From positions 1-34,098 of the forward strand of contig JWZX01003185.1 of assembly GCA_001275005.1 (NCBI GenBank): DNA of 34,098 nt, given 5' to 3'. This document shows, one piece after another, positions 18,792-27,681 of the stretch. Position 1 is the stretch's first letter; each line of letters begins with the position of its first letter. The DNA comes from Chrysochromulina tobinii. Its lineage: Eukaryota > Haptophyta > Prymnesiales > Chrysochromulinaceae. Position numbers and translations under genes: made by a program. The notes beneath the pieces were generated by a model, which searched no databases, had not been told where the DNA came from, and saw only the letters and a program-made list of their open reading frames with translations.

Positions 18792-19143
18792 GCTCTGTGC
18801 AGACCGTCACGCAGCTTCAGCCGCGGGTCGAGGCAGCCTTGAAGTCCTTGAAGAAGTCCGGTGGCGCCTTCCTAATTTGAGATTTCCTGAGCTCACCAGC
18901 GAGATCGTCGCAATGCCGGGGCGCAACTATGCACCATGCAGGCGAAACGCGATAACCGTCCGGTCATAGGTTAAGTCATGTCAAAAATCACAGGACACCG
19001 ATCACCGACATGCGCCTCGCTTGCGTTTTATGCATCTCCGATCTCGTCAGCCAGCCGCAGCCCCTGAACGGCGACAGGCCAGTCAGTCCGTCTGAGCGCC
19101 CTCTTGTATAGTACGACCACACATGCATCCGCCCCCGCATTAC
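18792..19143. other. Intergenic region, channel 3' flank / mutarotase upstream
   Basis: 352 bp between two minus-strand genes. A short A/T-richer patch lies near 18966-19035 (GTTAAGTCATGTCAAAAATC). Nothing gene-like is seen. Confidence 0.35.
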
Positions 19144-22100
19144 TCACTTCTTGCGGCCGCCCCCCGTCTTGGGCGCGCCTGGGCCGCCGCGTTTAGGCGG
19201 GGCGGCCTGCTTGGCGCCGCCACTTCCCTTCGGCAGGCTGGCATTCGGCGAGAGCCCAAGAAGCATCTTCTTCCGAGCGAGCCTCTTCCGGAATGCGTTC
19301 TGCATGCGGATGACCGCGTAGATGTAGGCTGACGAGTACTGCGAGACAACGGTCTTGTGCAGAGCCGTCGATTTGAACACCTCACCGTACTGCTTGGTGA
19401 TGTTGCGCAGGACGTCGGTCCCCTGGGGCAGCTCGATCTCACTGCCGAAGGCTTTCTTACCGAAGGCCTCGAGCGCGTCGTGGAAGGCGATCGAGCCGGA
19501 GCGGTCGGGCACTTCGAGACTCTTGAGGTGCTCGGTAAGGGTCGCCGAGTCCGCCGGGGGGATGTCCCTGTAGCCGAGTGGCGCGTCGAGAAGAAGAAGC
19601 AGCTTCTTAAGGTCCTTGGTCGGCATGAAGTGTGTCGCATCGGGGTCGAGCTCCTTCCACGCATCGACGAAGTTCTCGATCTGCGAAGGGGAGAGCTTCA
19701 TCTCCTCGGCAGCCTCCTCCTCGGCAAAGGTGTCGAGGACCACCGCCACGATGAGGTTGAGCATGACCATCGCCTCAATCACGATGAACGAGATGAAGAA
19801 GACGACGGCGGTGATCGGCGAGCCGCACGTGCCCTCGGCGTCCGAGCAGCGACCTGGCTCCGAGTGCGCCTCGGTCACCATCGCATCGTGCATGATGCCA
19901 TTGTATGACTCGCCGGTGATGCACCTGAAGAGGGTGAGCATGGCAGTGCCGAACGTGGCGAAGTTGGCATCGTAGTTGATGAAGTCGCCGTGGAGTGGCA
20001 GGTTGTGGAAGAGCTCGATGCCGAGGATCGTGTAGATGTAGAGGAAGAGGATGAGGAGCACGCCGACGTTCGCGAGCGCGGGCACCGCGACCACGATCGT
20101 CGTGATCAGCCGATTGAGGCCGCCGCCCATCTTCATCAGGCGCAGCAGCCGCGCGATGCGGAAGACGCGGAGCATGCGAACCGTGCCCGGGTCGATCTTG
20201 ATACCGAGCGACTCGAGGCCCTGGAGGGCGTCGGCGGCGAGCGCAATGGTGACGAGCGTGCCGTCGAAGACGTTCCAGCCCGACATGAGATACTGGCGCA
20301 GCCCGAGGCCAGTGATCTTCAGGACCATCTCAGTCGTGAACGCCACTGTGAAGAAGATGTCGCAGTAGTCGGAGAAGACCGACATGTACTCCGGCTGGCC
20401 GTAGTACGTGAGCGACATGGCGAACACGTTGAGGATCACGAGCGAGATGACGAACTTCTCGAAGGCGATGGGCAAGGCGCGGTTCTCGCGGTCTCCCTGC
20501 ACGAGCATGAAGATGGCGCGCCGGAAGCGCGCGAAGCAATTCTTGCCAAATGGGGTGCGCACCATCTTCTCCGCGCGCACGGAAAGCACGTTCTGCAGGG
20601 TCTTCGACCATTCCTTCTGGTCGTCGGACAAGAAGCCTGATCCGTCCTCGGCCTGGCGGATGGCGTTGAAGTTCTCGAGCACGACGCCGACGAAGAGGTT
20701 GAGCAGCAGGAAGGCGGAGATGACGATCCAAGAGATGATGTACACGGCCATCCACGCGTTCTGGTTCTGGACGAGCGGCTGGCCCGTGGCGGTCGGGTCG
20801 GAGTCCATCGCGAGGAACATCACATCTGGCCACATCTCGAGCGTCGACATCTCGAAGAGCGTGAGCATGGCGTAGCCGATAGAGTCGAAGTTGGCCACGT
20901 CGGGGTTGCCCCACCAGCGCGCCTTCTCTTCGCCGCTCTCGTCGGTGAACGTGCCCACGCAGTCGATCTTGGCGCCAATCGTGTCGTCGTTGCAGTGGCC
21001 GAGGCGGCCCATGAGGAACGTCATTCCGAAGAGTCCGTAGACGATGAGCACGAGGAAGCACACCTGCCCGACGTTGAGTACGGCGGGGATCGCGCGGAAG
21101 AGCGAGTTGACGACCATCTTGAGTCCCTTGAAGCGCTGGATGACGCGCAGCGGGCGCAGCGTGCGGATCGCGCGCAGAGCCTTGAAGACGCCAAAGCCCT
21201 CGGCGCCGGCGGAGAGGATGGAGATGACAGAGGTAGTGACGATCGAGAAGTCGAGGATGTTCCAATAGGAGGTGAAGTAGCCTTCCTCGCCAAACAGCCC
21301 GAAGGTCACGAGCTTGAGCGCCGCCTCGATCACAAAGATGATGGTGAAGAACTTGTCGGAGTAGTCGAGCGAAATCGCGAGCTGCGAGTCCGGTGCGACG
21401 GTCGGCATGTCGAGGGCGAGGGAGAGCGACGAGAGGACGATGATGAAGATGATGAAGTTGTCAAAGTTCTGGTGCGTCAGGATCGCGCGCAGCTGCCGGT
21501 GGAAGGCGCTCACGTTCATATCGAGCGTGAGAGGCAAGAAGGCGGCGCCTGGCGCGTCGCCATTGAAGGGCACGACCGCGAAATCCGGGTCGACCTCCGG
21601 TGCGCTCTCGGCATCCACCTTGAAGCGCGGGCCGCGCGCGTCGCGCTTGGCGCGCTCCTGGGCGCGCAGCGAGGCCACAGCGCTCATGAGCACGCGGTTG
21701 GCGGTGATCGTCGTCGCGTACTTTTTGAGCAGCTCGGTGAGCTTCGCAATCGTCTCCTTGCCAGCGACCGCTGGGAGGGCGCCCGACATGCGCGCGTGCT
21801 CCGACTCCCAGTACTCGAGGAGGAGGCTTACCTCGGAGGAGGCCTTGAGGGATGCTGCGTCGTCGAGCAGCTCGCCGAGACCCTTGACCATCGACGCGAA
21901 GCCCAACGTGAGGCCGGCGACACCCTTGAGCTCGTCGGGTCCCGCTTGGTCGGCGGCCGACTCGAAGTCCTTGAAGAGCTGTCCCATGCGTGCCATGAGG
22001 CGCGAGCCCGAGGCGGCGGAGAAGCCGAGCTGCTTGGCGCCGATGAGCTCCTGGAGCTCGAGGAGCACGTTCGTGTGCGCCGAGCGCAGGGCCGTGAGCG

Positions 22101-24225
22101 CGCTCGCAAGCTCGGCACGCAGCTTCTCGACCTCTGCCTTCTTCTCCTCCGACGCCACCTTCTCCTCGGGGTCTTCGAGGTCTTCCGCGGCCGTCTCCCA
22201 TCCCCAGCTGATGATGGCGACGAAGAGGTTGACGAGGACATAGTTGCTCAGGATGAAGAGCGGCACGAAGTAGAGCACCGAGAGCGGCCCGCCCGAGTAT
22301 GGGAGCGTGCCGCCATAGACGTCGTTCCAGTTCTCACCCGAGGTGACCACGAAGACGGTGATGAAGGCGTTCGAAAAGTAGTCAAAGTTGGTACGCATAG
22401 GCTCCTCGCCGAGCTTGCCACCGAAGAGCTCCATGCCGAGCAGGGCATACACAATGATGCACAAGACGAGGATGCCCGACAGATTGACCACCTTGTCCGC
22501 CGCTTTGACGATCGTGAGCTCGAAGCGGCGCATCTCGTTGTCCAGGCGCAGCAGACGCAGCACGCGCGCCACACGCATCGCGCGCAGCACGTCAGTTTCG
22601 TGGCCGTAGACCTCCATCAGGAGGTCGATGAGCGAGCACCACGTAACGAAGAAGTCGAACGTGTTCCAGCCGGACTCGAAGTACTTGCCACAGCCGTTCG
22701 CCACCAGCTTAACGAGCATCTCGACCGAAAAGCAGGCGGTGAAGAAGTAGTTGGACATCTCGACGATGTACGTGAGCTCCTCCGACTGGCCCTCATGGAT
22801 GAGGCACATGGTCACCGTGTTGCCCACGATCATTACGTAGATGAGCCACTCCCACTTGGATAACTTTTTGACCTGCGGCTCGGCGGTGACCACGGCCTCG
22901 AGGACCTCATCAGGTGGGAGCGTCTCATCCACACGGATCTGCTTGAAATAGGCGTCTGCGGTGGCGGTGGGGGCGGCCAACGCGTGTGAGCGAGCGTCGC
23001 ACGGCCGAAAGGCGGACGCGGCAGGAGCGGGAGCGCGCAGGCACAAGGGCGGCGGGTGCGCGCACCGAACATGACAGCGAGGAAGAGCTGCACGATGAAC
23101 ATGGCGCCGAAGACGACGAGGAAGATGTAATAGATGACCGTGGTCGTCTCATTGGTGGTGATCCCGAGCATGTACATTTGGTCGACCCAGCCCTCGAGCG
23201 TGACGGCCTGGAAGATCGTCACGAAGGCGTACAGGACATTATCGTACGAGAGCGCTCCGTCGGCGGGGTTGATCTCGTAATACTCACACGTCTGCTCGCC
23301 CTCGCAGTCGGCCGACGTGGCGCACACTGCCGTGTCGTCGACCCACTCTGACGAGCCCGGCTCGGTGCAGCGGAAGTGCAGTTTGCCAGCAAACATGTTG
23401 ACGCCCAGGATGCCAAAGAGAAAAAGGAAGAAGCAAAAGAGCACGGACACGTTGCTCAGCTGTGCGCGCAAGGAGGCACCGAGAACACAGTGGTCAGGCG
23501 GGACATGACGACCCTCGGACAGGAGGCGGCGCGCGCGGCGCAGCAGCAGCTACGGGTGAGGATGGCGACCAGGCATCAGCATCGCCAGCAGCTCGCATCG
23601 CGAGCCTGGCGTCAGCAGCAGCGAGCGCGGCACGAGCGAGCCAGCGCTCCGGCAGGCGAGCTGCCAGCCGCCTGCAGGCGGCGCTTACCCCTTGCAGCGT
23701 CTCAAAGCTGAGGAGCGTGTTGACAAGCGCCTTGAGCGACGGCAGGCGGTTGACAGTCCGCAACGCACGCAGCACGCGCACGGCGCGAAGCCACGAGTAG
23801 TTGCCCGAGGTGGGCAGGAAGTAGGGCGCCCACGCACTCGTGACGACAGTTGCATCCAGCAGGTTCCACGGATCTTTGACGTAATCGCTGCAGCCCAGCG
23901 CGGTTATCTTGATGGACATCTCGATGGTGAAGATGCAGTTGAAAATCAACTCCATTTTTGCTATTATCATCGCCTTGTCACTGGTCTCATCCGTGTCCAG
24001 AGGGCTGTCGGTCATCATCATGATCGTGTTGCAGCCGATGATCATCAAGATAAAGGCGTCGAAGCCCCACCATTGGACTAGGCTGATGGCGCTGCGGCGG
24101 ATGGAATTGCGGGTTGTGCAGCCGCACGGATTCTTTCCGGTATTGCCAGGTAGCAGCGGCGCAGTGTCTCCGTACTCCATGCTGTGTTGGCCTCCGAAAA
24201 GATGGAGTTGGTTTTCGATGAGCAA
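19144..24225 (-). CDS. Four-domain voltage-gated cation (Cav-like) channel alpha subunit, three exons
   Basis: Exons 24225-23689, 23459-23066 and 22955-19144 join in frame to 1580 residues. Each of four domains has S1-S6. The S4 segments carry arginines every third residue: WLRAVRVLRALRTV (I), VLRAMRVARVLRLLR (II), FKALRAIRTLRPLRVIQR (III) and TVRMLRVFRIARLLR (IV). The pore filters are TLEGW (E268), SGENW (E518), STLEMW (E1017) and TGESY (E1326). This is an EEEE ring, typical of calcium-selective channels, whereas animal Nav channels have DEKA. The I-II linker is very short (about 30 residues plus the exon 3 start). The II-III linker is about 250 residues with a charged coiled-coil part. After domain IV comes an EF-hand-like helix region (about 1400-1432), an IQ-like segment VIRMQNAFRKRLARKK and a Gly/Pro/Lys tail. 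It would conduct depolarisation-driven Ca2+ or mixed cation entry at plasma or flagellar membrane. M16 (24180) is an alternative start. Confidence 0.88.
22956..23065 (-). other. Channel intron 2 (110 nt)
   Basis: The exon ends ATGTTCG, followed by GTGCGC, and the next exon begins ACGCCTATTTC after CCACCGCAG. This phase 1 junction creates Asp-Ala-Tyr-Phe just after domain I S6. It is needed to leave the frame that otherwise runs into Pro/Arg low complexity. Confidence 0.8.
23460..23688 (-). other. Channel intron 1 (229 nt)
   Basis: The exon ends CTGCAAGGG before GTAAGC, and the next exon begins CTGAGCAACGTG after GCGCACAG. This phase 0 junction lies in the S4-S5 linker of domain I and joins LLSFETLQG to LSNVSVLFCFF. 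The intron is rich in GCTG/GCAG words on the coding strand. Confidence 0.8.
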
Positions 24226-24384
24226 AGTTGGCGACCTCGAAATGATCGAAACTAGTCAAGATTTGTCTACTGTAAATCTCACAAATTTCGAGCGATACAC
24301 ATCGAGGTGAACATGAAACTTGTCCGGGTGCAGGGAGTTAGAGACTTTCGATTATGAAAACATGTATTAAGTTATTAAGGAAAG
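24226..24384. promoter_or_regulatory. Short bidirectional promoter, channel / SET gene
   Basis: Only 159 bp separate two outward-facing starts. The stretch is clearly more A/T-rich than its surroundings. ACATGTATTAAGTTATTAAGG ends 16 bp before the SET ATG. Both transcripts must start here or within the genes. Confidence 0.55.
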
Positions 24385-25746
24385 ATGGAAGGTCCTGCTC
24401 CTTCACCTCTGCTCCGCATCGGCTCCTCGGCGGCCGGCGGCCGCGGCGTCTTCGCGACGCAGCCGCTCAAGCCCGGAACCGAAGTCTTCTCTGAGCGGCC
24501 CGCGTACCACACAACTTGCGCAGGCAAGACGCCCAAGCAGGAAGGGATCGAGGCGCTCGCGGCTCACATAGTCGCATCGCACGCTCCTCAGCATAGAAAC
24601 GCCATCGCAGCGCTCGTATCCAACGTGACCGAACTCCGCAAGCAGCCAGACTTGTGCGAGGCCCTTGCCGATGCGGTCGAGCATGTGCGCAAAGCGGTCG
24701 AGCTTATGCCCATTGACGAAGCTCTCGCCATTGTCAGCCCGACCTATGCGGATGGTGCGATGCACGTGCCCGAGGCAGCACGCACGTCCGTTCGCGAGTC
24801 GCTGGTGGCGCTCGCTCAGAATGCCGTGAGTGAGGAGAGTGTATGGCTATCCTATGGGCGCGACTGGTCCAACGCCATGTGGGTCAACCCCGGCTCGGCA
24901 AGCCGCCTCGGCTCTGCGCTCTATCCGCAGTTCGGCGCGGTCATGAACCACAGCAACAACCCCAACGTGTACCTGATCTTTGACGACGACTGGCTGCTGA
25001 GAGTGCGCACCATCGCTCCAGTGGCCGCCGGAGAGGAGCTGTGCTTCTCATACGTCGACCTCGGCCAGCCTTATGCCGAGCTGCGCGCGGTCCTGCGAAA
25101 AAAGTATCACTTCGACTGCGGTGAGCAGGATGGGCGGGGCGGGCAGCGGTATGTGCCCGGCTCGTCGAGCTGCGACGACTCACGCCTCGCGGAGCTCGCG
25201 CGCACGTATGGAGGCGTCAAGCCTCCTTGCACCGAGCCCGCGGCGCTCATCCCCGCCATCACCGCCGCTCTGCAGCAACGGCAGGCTGCGTACGACTGGC
25301 TGGGCATTGTTGTGGCGAGCGACGATCTGCTCTTCTGCTACCGCTTCACCTTCCGGGTGGTGCACCCCCAGGTGGCCCTACGCTTGCTCAGTGCGGGCCT
25401 CGCGTGTCAGCGCCTTGCCCCCTACGACGAGCGCGCGTCGCGATACCTGAGCCAGGCGGTGCGCGTCCTAGGCGTGACCCACGGAGAGTTCCACCCCCTC
25501 GCCACATGCGCACGACGAGCGCTTGAAAAGTGCAAGGCGCACTTGCCCGGTACGCCACCAAGCTCTCGGCCTGGAGCCGCGCGGTCACCAGCGGTGCTTG
25601 CTGCAGACGTGGCCGTTGGAAACGTCGCCGCTGTCCACGCATTTCTCGCGGCCCCGCGCCTCGAGCTCGACTGTAGCGGCTTGCTGGTCAGGCGTGCTGT
25701 CGACGACGATGGGGATGGCCATTCGACGTACTACATGCTCACTTGA
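24385..25746 (+). CDS. SET-domain (SMYD-like) protein lacking a MYND finger
   Basis: A 453-residue protein. The N-terminus GGRGVFATQPLKPGTEVFSERP (18-39) is the start of a SET domain. The segment FGAVMNHSNNPN (183-194) and GEELCFSYVD (216-225) supply the S-adenosylmethionine and substrate site, with Y223 the expected catalytic-site tyrosine. The SET halves are separated by a helical insert (about 50-150), as in SMYD and SETD6-type enzymes. In SMYD proteins that gap holds a MYND zinc finger; no such Cys pattern is seen here. A post-SET-like KKYHFDCGEQ follows, but without a full Cys triplet. Residues 275-400 are helical and could be a TPR-like C-terminal lobe. Such enzymes methylate lysines of histones or other proteins; the target is unknown. 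Confidence 0.78.
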   Translation: MEGPAPSPLLRIGSSAAGGRGVFATQPLKPGTEVFSERPAYHTTCAGKTPKQEGIEALAAHIVASHAPQHRNAIAALVSNVTELRKQPDLCEALADAVEHVRKAVELMPIDEALAIVSPTYADGAMHVPEAARTSVRESLVALAQNAVSEESVWLSYGRDWSNAMWVNPGSASRLGSALYPQFGAVMNHSNNPNVYLIFDDDWLLRVRTIAPVAAGEELCFSYVDLGQPYAELRAVLRKKYHFDCGEQDGRGGQRYVPGSSSCDDSRLAELARTYGGVKPPCTEPAALIPAITAALQQRQAAYDWLGIVVASDDLLFCYRFTFRVVHPQVALRLLSAGLACQRLAPYDERASRYLSQAVRVLGVTHGEFHPLATCARRALEKCKAHLPGTPPSSRPGAARSPAVLAADVAVGNVAAVHAFLAAPRLELDCSGLLVRRAVDDDGDGHSTYYMLT

Positions 25747-26139
25747 GTTCTGATTAGGCTCGTTTCAAGTTCCGTAAGCGACAAGCAGTACCACGCTACC
25801 ACGGATTAGAAAAACCCGTTCGCCGTTGCCAACGGGAGTCCGGACGGGAGGTCGAGTGGGCTCGGGCCGGGCCCGTACCGGTCACGGAACTCGCGATTCC
25901 GGTCCGGCCCGGCGCGGGTCGTCCCCCTCTCCCGTTAGAACGGCCAAACGGGCGCGATACGCGCTGTCGCTGAGCCGTGCGCCCGGGAATGCACGGGCGA
26001 TGTGATATCGAGAGAATCTCCTGACAAGCAGTTCTATGCGATGATACATCTCTGCACGCACCAAGCATGGCGGCGGCTGACGATCCGGGTCTCTCCGCTA
26101 CAATGTAGAGAGTGAGTGGCCACGCTCTAGGCCTAGGGA
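25747..26139. other. Convergent intergenic region, SET / MOSC genes
   Basis: 393 bp of 3' flank from both sides. The main structure is a large GC-rich imperfect inverted repeat (25831-25936), listed separately. No gene is recognised. Confidence 0.4.
25831..25936. repeat. About 106-bp imperfect palindrome
   Basis: The outer arms AACGGGAG and CTCCCGTT, the middle arms (C)GGGCCGGGCC...ACCGG and CCGGTCCGGCCC, and the inner CGGAA/TTCCG around CTCGCGA are nested and could fold into a long hairpin. It could be a transcription end signal between two convergent genes or a small inverted-repeat element. Confidence 0.5.
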
Positions 26140-27216
26140 CTAGGCCAGCATCGGCTCTACGCGGTCGCCCACGTGCACGGTAACGCCCGTTGTCAACGGC
26201 TCGAGGTAGATGCCGAAAGCGATGCCACGGCCAGCCCTAGCCCGATAGCCCCGCAGGCTTTGCATTGGACCGCTCGCCGCCGGGTCGCGCCTCCCAGACT
26301 GTTGGGACACGTCGGGCACCGTGCATCGTGGGCACGGGCCGCTCACACGGAAGAATGCGCGCTCCCCGATCCGCACACTGCGCCACGCGTCCTCGGCGTG
26401 CGGCTGACCGCAGCCCGCGACCACCAGATTGGGTCGGAAGCGATCCATGGGCACGGGTGCGCGCCCCTCGGCCGCGCGCCGCGCGTTGAGAGCGTTGAGC
26501 GACTCTTCGCACATGAGATGGAGTGGGCTCGCGTCCGACAGCCCTGCGTGGCGCGGCACTTCAGGCGGAGCATGCATGAGCCGAAACGTAGGCGTGCCAA
26601 AGGGTGGCGGTAGCAGAGAGGCCAAGGGATTCGTCGCACCGCCGCCCGGAAGCAAGAGCTCGCCCAGCCACTTGGATACCGCTGGTCCCTGGTCCCACAG
26701 TCCGATGCGCTCGCCAAACAGCGTGCAAGAGACGAGCGGACCGGAACGCTGGACGGTCACGTTCAGCGCGCGGCCACCGGCGCGGAGCATGAGTGCGCGG
26801 CCGTCCTCGACTGTACGCGCCTCCAGCGTAGCGAGCAGCGGGTACTCCCGTTGTGTCACATGTGAGCCCGTGGACGAAACGACCATGAAACGGCGATCGC
26901 CAACGAGGCCCTCGCCATTGACGATCGCCGATTGGCGCGAATCTGCCCGGGCGCCCTTGATGGGGTAGCTCAGTACCTGACGGACTTGCATCGGTGCAGA
27001 CTGCGTGTCTGATTCCTTCTCGAAGATGCCTGGCTCGGTCCCAGAGACGGAGCAGGTTACAACGACGCGGGAGGACCGCTGCGAGGACGACGTGAAGGGC
27101 GACGCACTGAAGGGCACATCAAACTTCGTCGCATTGGAGTGAGCACGTGCCGACTGCGTCGCGGGCAGTGCCGGAACGTTGTACGCCACGGTGACAAAGT
27201 GTACAATCACTTCCAT
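26140..27216 (-). CDS. MOSC-domain (mARC/YcbX-like) molybdenum-cofactor protein
   Basis: 358 residues from the ATG at 27216; the frame is open to an ATG at 27300. Residues about 76-170 form a MOSC_N beta-barrel (VRQVLSYPIKG...GLVGDRRFMVV...TQREYP). Residues about 215-355 form the MOSC domain, with DRFRPNLVV (258-266) and GPCPRCTVPDV (293-303). The second Cys (C298) matches the Mo-ligating cysteine of mARC proteins. Such enzymes reduce N-hydroxylated compounds with Mo cofactor. There is no C-terminal 2Fe-2S domain, so a separate electron donor such as cytochrome b5 would be needed. The first ~60 residues (MEVIVHFVTVAYNVPALPA then Ser/Arg/Thr-rich) look like a bipartite organelle leader. I prefer 27216 because the codons upstream (27217-27300) overlap sequence that resembles the dispersed element. 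Confidence 0.78.
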   Translation of the reverse strand: MEVIVHFVTVAYNVPALPATQSARAHSNATKFDVPFSASPFTSSSQRSSRVVVTCSVSGTEPGIFEKESDTQSAPMQVRQVLSYPIKGARADSRQSAIVNGEGLVGDRRFMVVSSTGSHVTQREYPLLATLEARTVEDGRALMLRAGGRALNVTVQRSGPLVSCTLFGERIGLWDQGPAVSKWLGELLLPGGGATNPLASLLPPPFGTPTFRLMHAPPEVPRHAGLSDASPLHLMCEESLNALNARRAAEGRAPVPMDRFRPNLVVAGCGQPHAEDAWRSVRIGERAFFRVSGPCPRCTVPDVSQQSGRRDPAASGPMQSLRGYRARAGRGIAFGIYLEPLTTGVTVHVGDRVEPMLA

Positions 27217-27310
27217 TGCACGACGAAACTTGACTTTCTTTGGAACGATTTGGAACCCCTTTTTATCACCTACGGTCGGCTCTGCATCTGGGGTTGTCAC
27301 CGGGGTCGTG

Positions 27311-27586
27311 CGTTGGTGGGTCTGGATGGCTGATGTGAGGTTCGTTTGTGTGATCCGTGTGTCCGTGTCGTGTGAACGTTAACACGACAGACGCGACAGT
27401 CGGTGCTACGGCACTGTTACTGCCAGCTCAGAATACACACACCTTACATGACCCCAAACGAGGCACGGAGCATGCGCGCGCTGGCGGCGTTGAGGATGGT
27501 CTGGGCGTCGGCGGTTTGGATGGCGGTGGAGATGTTGGCGACGTGTCGTGTGTGTCCCGGCTCCCCCCGGTGTCTTTTTACCGGTA
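27311..27586 (+). repeat. Dispersed gene-upstream element, copy 2 (interrupted)
   Basis: 27311-27374 (GTTGGTGGGTCTGG...GTTCGTTTGTGTGATCC...) and 27546-27586 (GTCCCGGCTCCCCCCGGTG, TCTTTTTACCGGTAC) are the two halves of the element at 1828-1965. The halves are separated by about 178 bp that is absent from copy 1. The element points toward the UMP-CMP kinase and ends about 95 bp before its start codon. Weaker similarity may extend left into the MOSC 5' end (about 27228-27260). Confidence 0.75.
27375..27552. mobile_element. Possible ~167-bp insertion with 11-bp direct repeats
   Basis: The word CGTGTCGTGTG occurs at 27364-27374 and again at 27542-27552, exactly at the borders of the segment missing from copy 1. 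This looks like a target-site duplication around a short insertion that begins AACGTTAACACGACAG. The flanks are GT-rich, so chance similarity is possible. No terminal inverted repeat or coding content is evident. Confidence 0.4.
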
Positions 27587-27681
27587 CCAGGGGCACACGC
27601 GCTCCTGCTGAGCGGCGTCTCTGGGGAATTCTGTGCATTGATTTGCGTGCGTACATTTGCCTTTGTGCTGACCTTTGCGAA

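Larger units (their letters stand above)
27217..27681. promoter_or_regulatory. Divergent upstream region, MOSC / UMP-CMP kinase
   Basis: This 465-bp region contains copy 2 of the dispersed element and an insertion within it. The kinase reading frame is open upstream to 27403, but this part overlaps the repeat and has no leader character, so I consider it untranslated. Confidence 0.5.

Noticed and set aside
20995-22863. A 622-codon open frame on the plus strand
   Set aside because: It lies fully antisense to exon 3 of the channel, and its composition (Glu/Asp/Arg/His/Val-rich) is the expected mirror of a GC-rich transmembrane gene. No domain is recognisable.
27403-27681. Extending the UMP-CMP kinase start to 27403
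   Set aside because: The extra 93 codons run through the dispersed element and its insertion, and lack any leader-like or conserved character.
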